Below are positions 6,537 to 7,324 of a stretch of DNA of 7,324 nt, piece after piece. Position numbers and translations under genes: made by a program. The notes under the pieces are model-generated. The model did no database searches and was not told the origin of the DNA. It was given only the letters and a program-made list of their open reading frames with translations. The DNA is from an uncultured Robiginitomaculum sp. Lineage in GTDB: Bacteria > Pseudomonadota > Alphaproteobacteria > Caulobacterales > Maricaulaceae. The stretch spans positions 1-7,324 of the forward strand of contig CALKXN010000220.1 in NCBI GenBank assembly GCA_938003555.1, in the 5' to 3' direction. Positions within the stretch are counted from its first letter, which is position 1, and each line of letters begins with the position of its first letter.

Positions 6537-7324
6537 ATGTATCTAGGCATAGATATTGGAACGTCCGGCGTAAAAGCCGTGCTGGTGGACGAAGCGCAAA
6601 TCGTCGTCGATCAAGCCAGCGCGCCGCTCGCCGTGTCGCGTCCCAAACCGCTCTGGTCGGAGCAGGACCCTGCTGAGTGGTGGCGCGCGACCAACGCAGC
6701 CGTAAAGAAACTCGACGCGCACGCGCGCCGCGCCGTCAAAGCCATTGGCCTATCAGGTCAAATGCACGGCGCAACATGTCTTGATAAATCCGGCAAAATC
6801 ATTCGCCCCGCCATATTGTGGAATGATGGACGTAGCGCAGAAAATTGCGCGCAGATGATGTCAGATATGCCGTCCTTGACCGATATCTCCGGCAATCTCG
6901 CTATGCCTGGATTTACGGCGCCAAAGCTGCACTGGATGCGTGAGCACGAGCCGGATAATTTTGCGCTTATCAACAAAGTCCTGCTGCCCAAAGATTATGT
7001 GCGTTATCTTATGTGCGGTGAATTTGCATCGGATATGTCAGACAGCGCCGGTACGCTCTGGATGGATGTTGAAGGCCGCAGCTGGAGCGATGATATTTTG
7101 GCTCTAACAGGCCTCACCCGCGATCACATGCCGGCACTATATGAAGGCTCTGAGTCCACGGGGCAGCTCTCAGCCAAAGTCGCGAATGAATGGGGCATGC
7201 CCCGCGTCCCAATCGCAGCAGGCGGCGGAGACAATGCCGCCGGAGCGGTGGGCGCGGGCGTGGTCAAACCCGGCGAAGGGTTTATCTCACTTGGCACAAG
7301 CGGCGTAGTCTTTCTGGCTGATGA
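6537..7324 (+). CDS. xylB: Xylulokinase, FGGY family (C-terminus beyond right edge)
   Basis: An ATG two bases after the GH3 stop opens a frame that runs 262 full codons to the window edge, roughly half of a normal xylulokinase. It matches the first FGGY domain: phosphate-binding GIDIGTSGVK (4-13, with Asp6), GLSGQMHG (71-78, Met77-His78 as in the xylulose pocket of E. coli XylB), ILWNDGR (93-99), LLPKDYVRY (149-157) and SDMSDSAGTLWMDV (165-178). It continues with GGGDNAAGAVGAG (229-241), where Asp232 fits the catalytic base, and SLGTSGVVF (251-259). The enzyme phosphorylates D-xylulose to xylulose 5-phosphate in the cytoplasm, feeding the pentose phosphate pathway. Only a weak GGTAGA lies upstream, so translation is probably coupled to the hydrolase gene. 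The Met-His pair and the long SDMSDSAGTLW block favour xylulokinase over other FGGY kinases. Confidence 0.93.
   Translation, partial: MYLGIDIGTSGVKAVLVDEAQIVVDQASAPLAVSRPKPLWSEQDPAEWWRATNAAVKKLDAHARRAVKAIGLSGQMHGATCLDKSGKIIRPAILWNDGRSAENCAQMMSDMPSLTDISGNLAMPGFTAPKLHWMREHEPDNFALINKVLLPKDYVRYLMCGEFASDMSDSAGTLWMDVEGRSWSDDILALTGLTRDHMPALYEGSESTGQLSAKVANEWGMPRVPIAAGGGDNAAGAVGAGVVKPGEGFISLGTSGVVFLAD

Overview
The window is a pentose-utilisation locus, most likely from a Gram-negative alphaproteobacterium. The taxonomic guess (a marine Hyphomonadaceae/Maricaulales-type organism) rests on moderate GC, two lipoboxes, protein style and codon use. It is an inference, not something the sequence proves. 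No RNA genes, insertion sequences, CRISPR arrays or integration sites were seen, and no gene-free gap exceeds 300 bases.

Layout. Reading outward from about 4000 there are two divergent arms. The right arm (+ strand) holds an exported, lipid-anchored family 3 glycoside hydrolase (4114-6534). Two bases later a xylulokinase (xylB) begins at 6537 and runs off the right edge. The left arm (- strand) holds a LacI-family repressor (2999-3997), a 12-helix sugar porter of the XylE type (1483-2886), a lipoprotein SGNH/GDSL esterase (682-1407), and a sterol desaturase/fatty acid hydroxylase-type membrane protein (669 to beyond the left edge).

Regulation. Two perfect palindromes share the pattern TGACA-nCGn-TGTCA. 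One (4036-4055) lies between the repressor and the hydrolase. The other (2969-2982) lies upstream of the transporter. They are the best candidates for operators of the local LacI-family protein, which would then control both arms and itself. A terminator-like hairpin (1425-1455) sits between transporter and esterase and probably lowers expression of the genes beyond it.

How the genes fit together (inference from family knowledge). The surface GH3 enzyme would release xylose from xylo-oligosaccharides. The GDSL lipoprotein could remove ester groups, for example acetyl, that block such substrates. The sugar porter would import the monosaccharide, and XylB would phosphorylate xylulose after isomerisation. 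The isomerase gene is not in the window and may lie beyond the right edge. The desaturase-like gene has no obvious place in this pathway.
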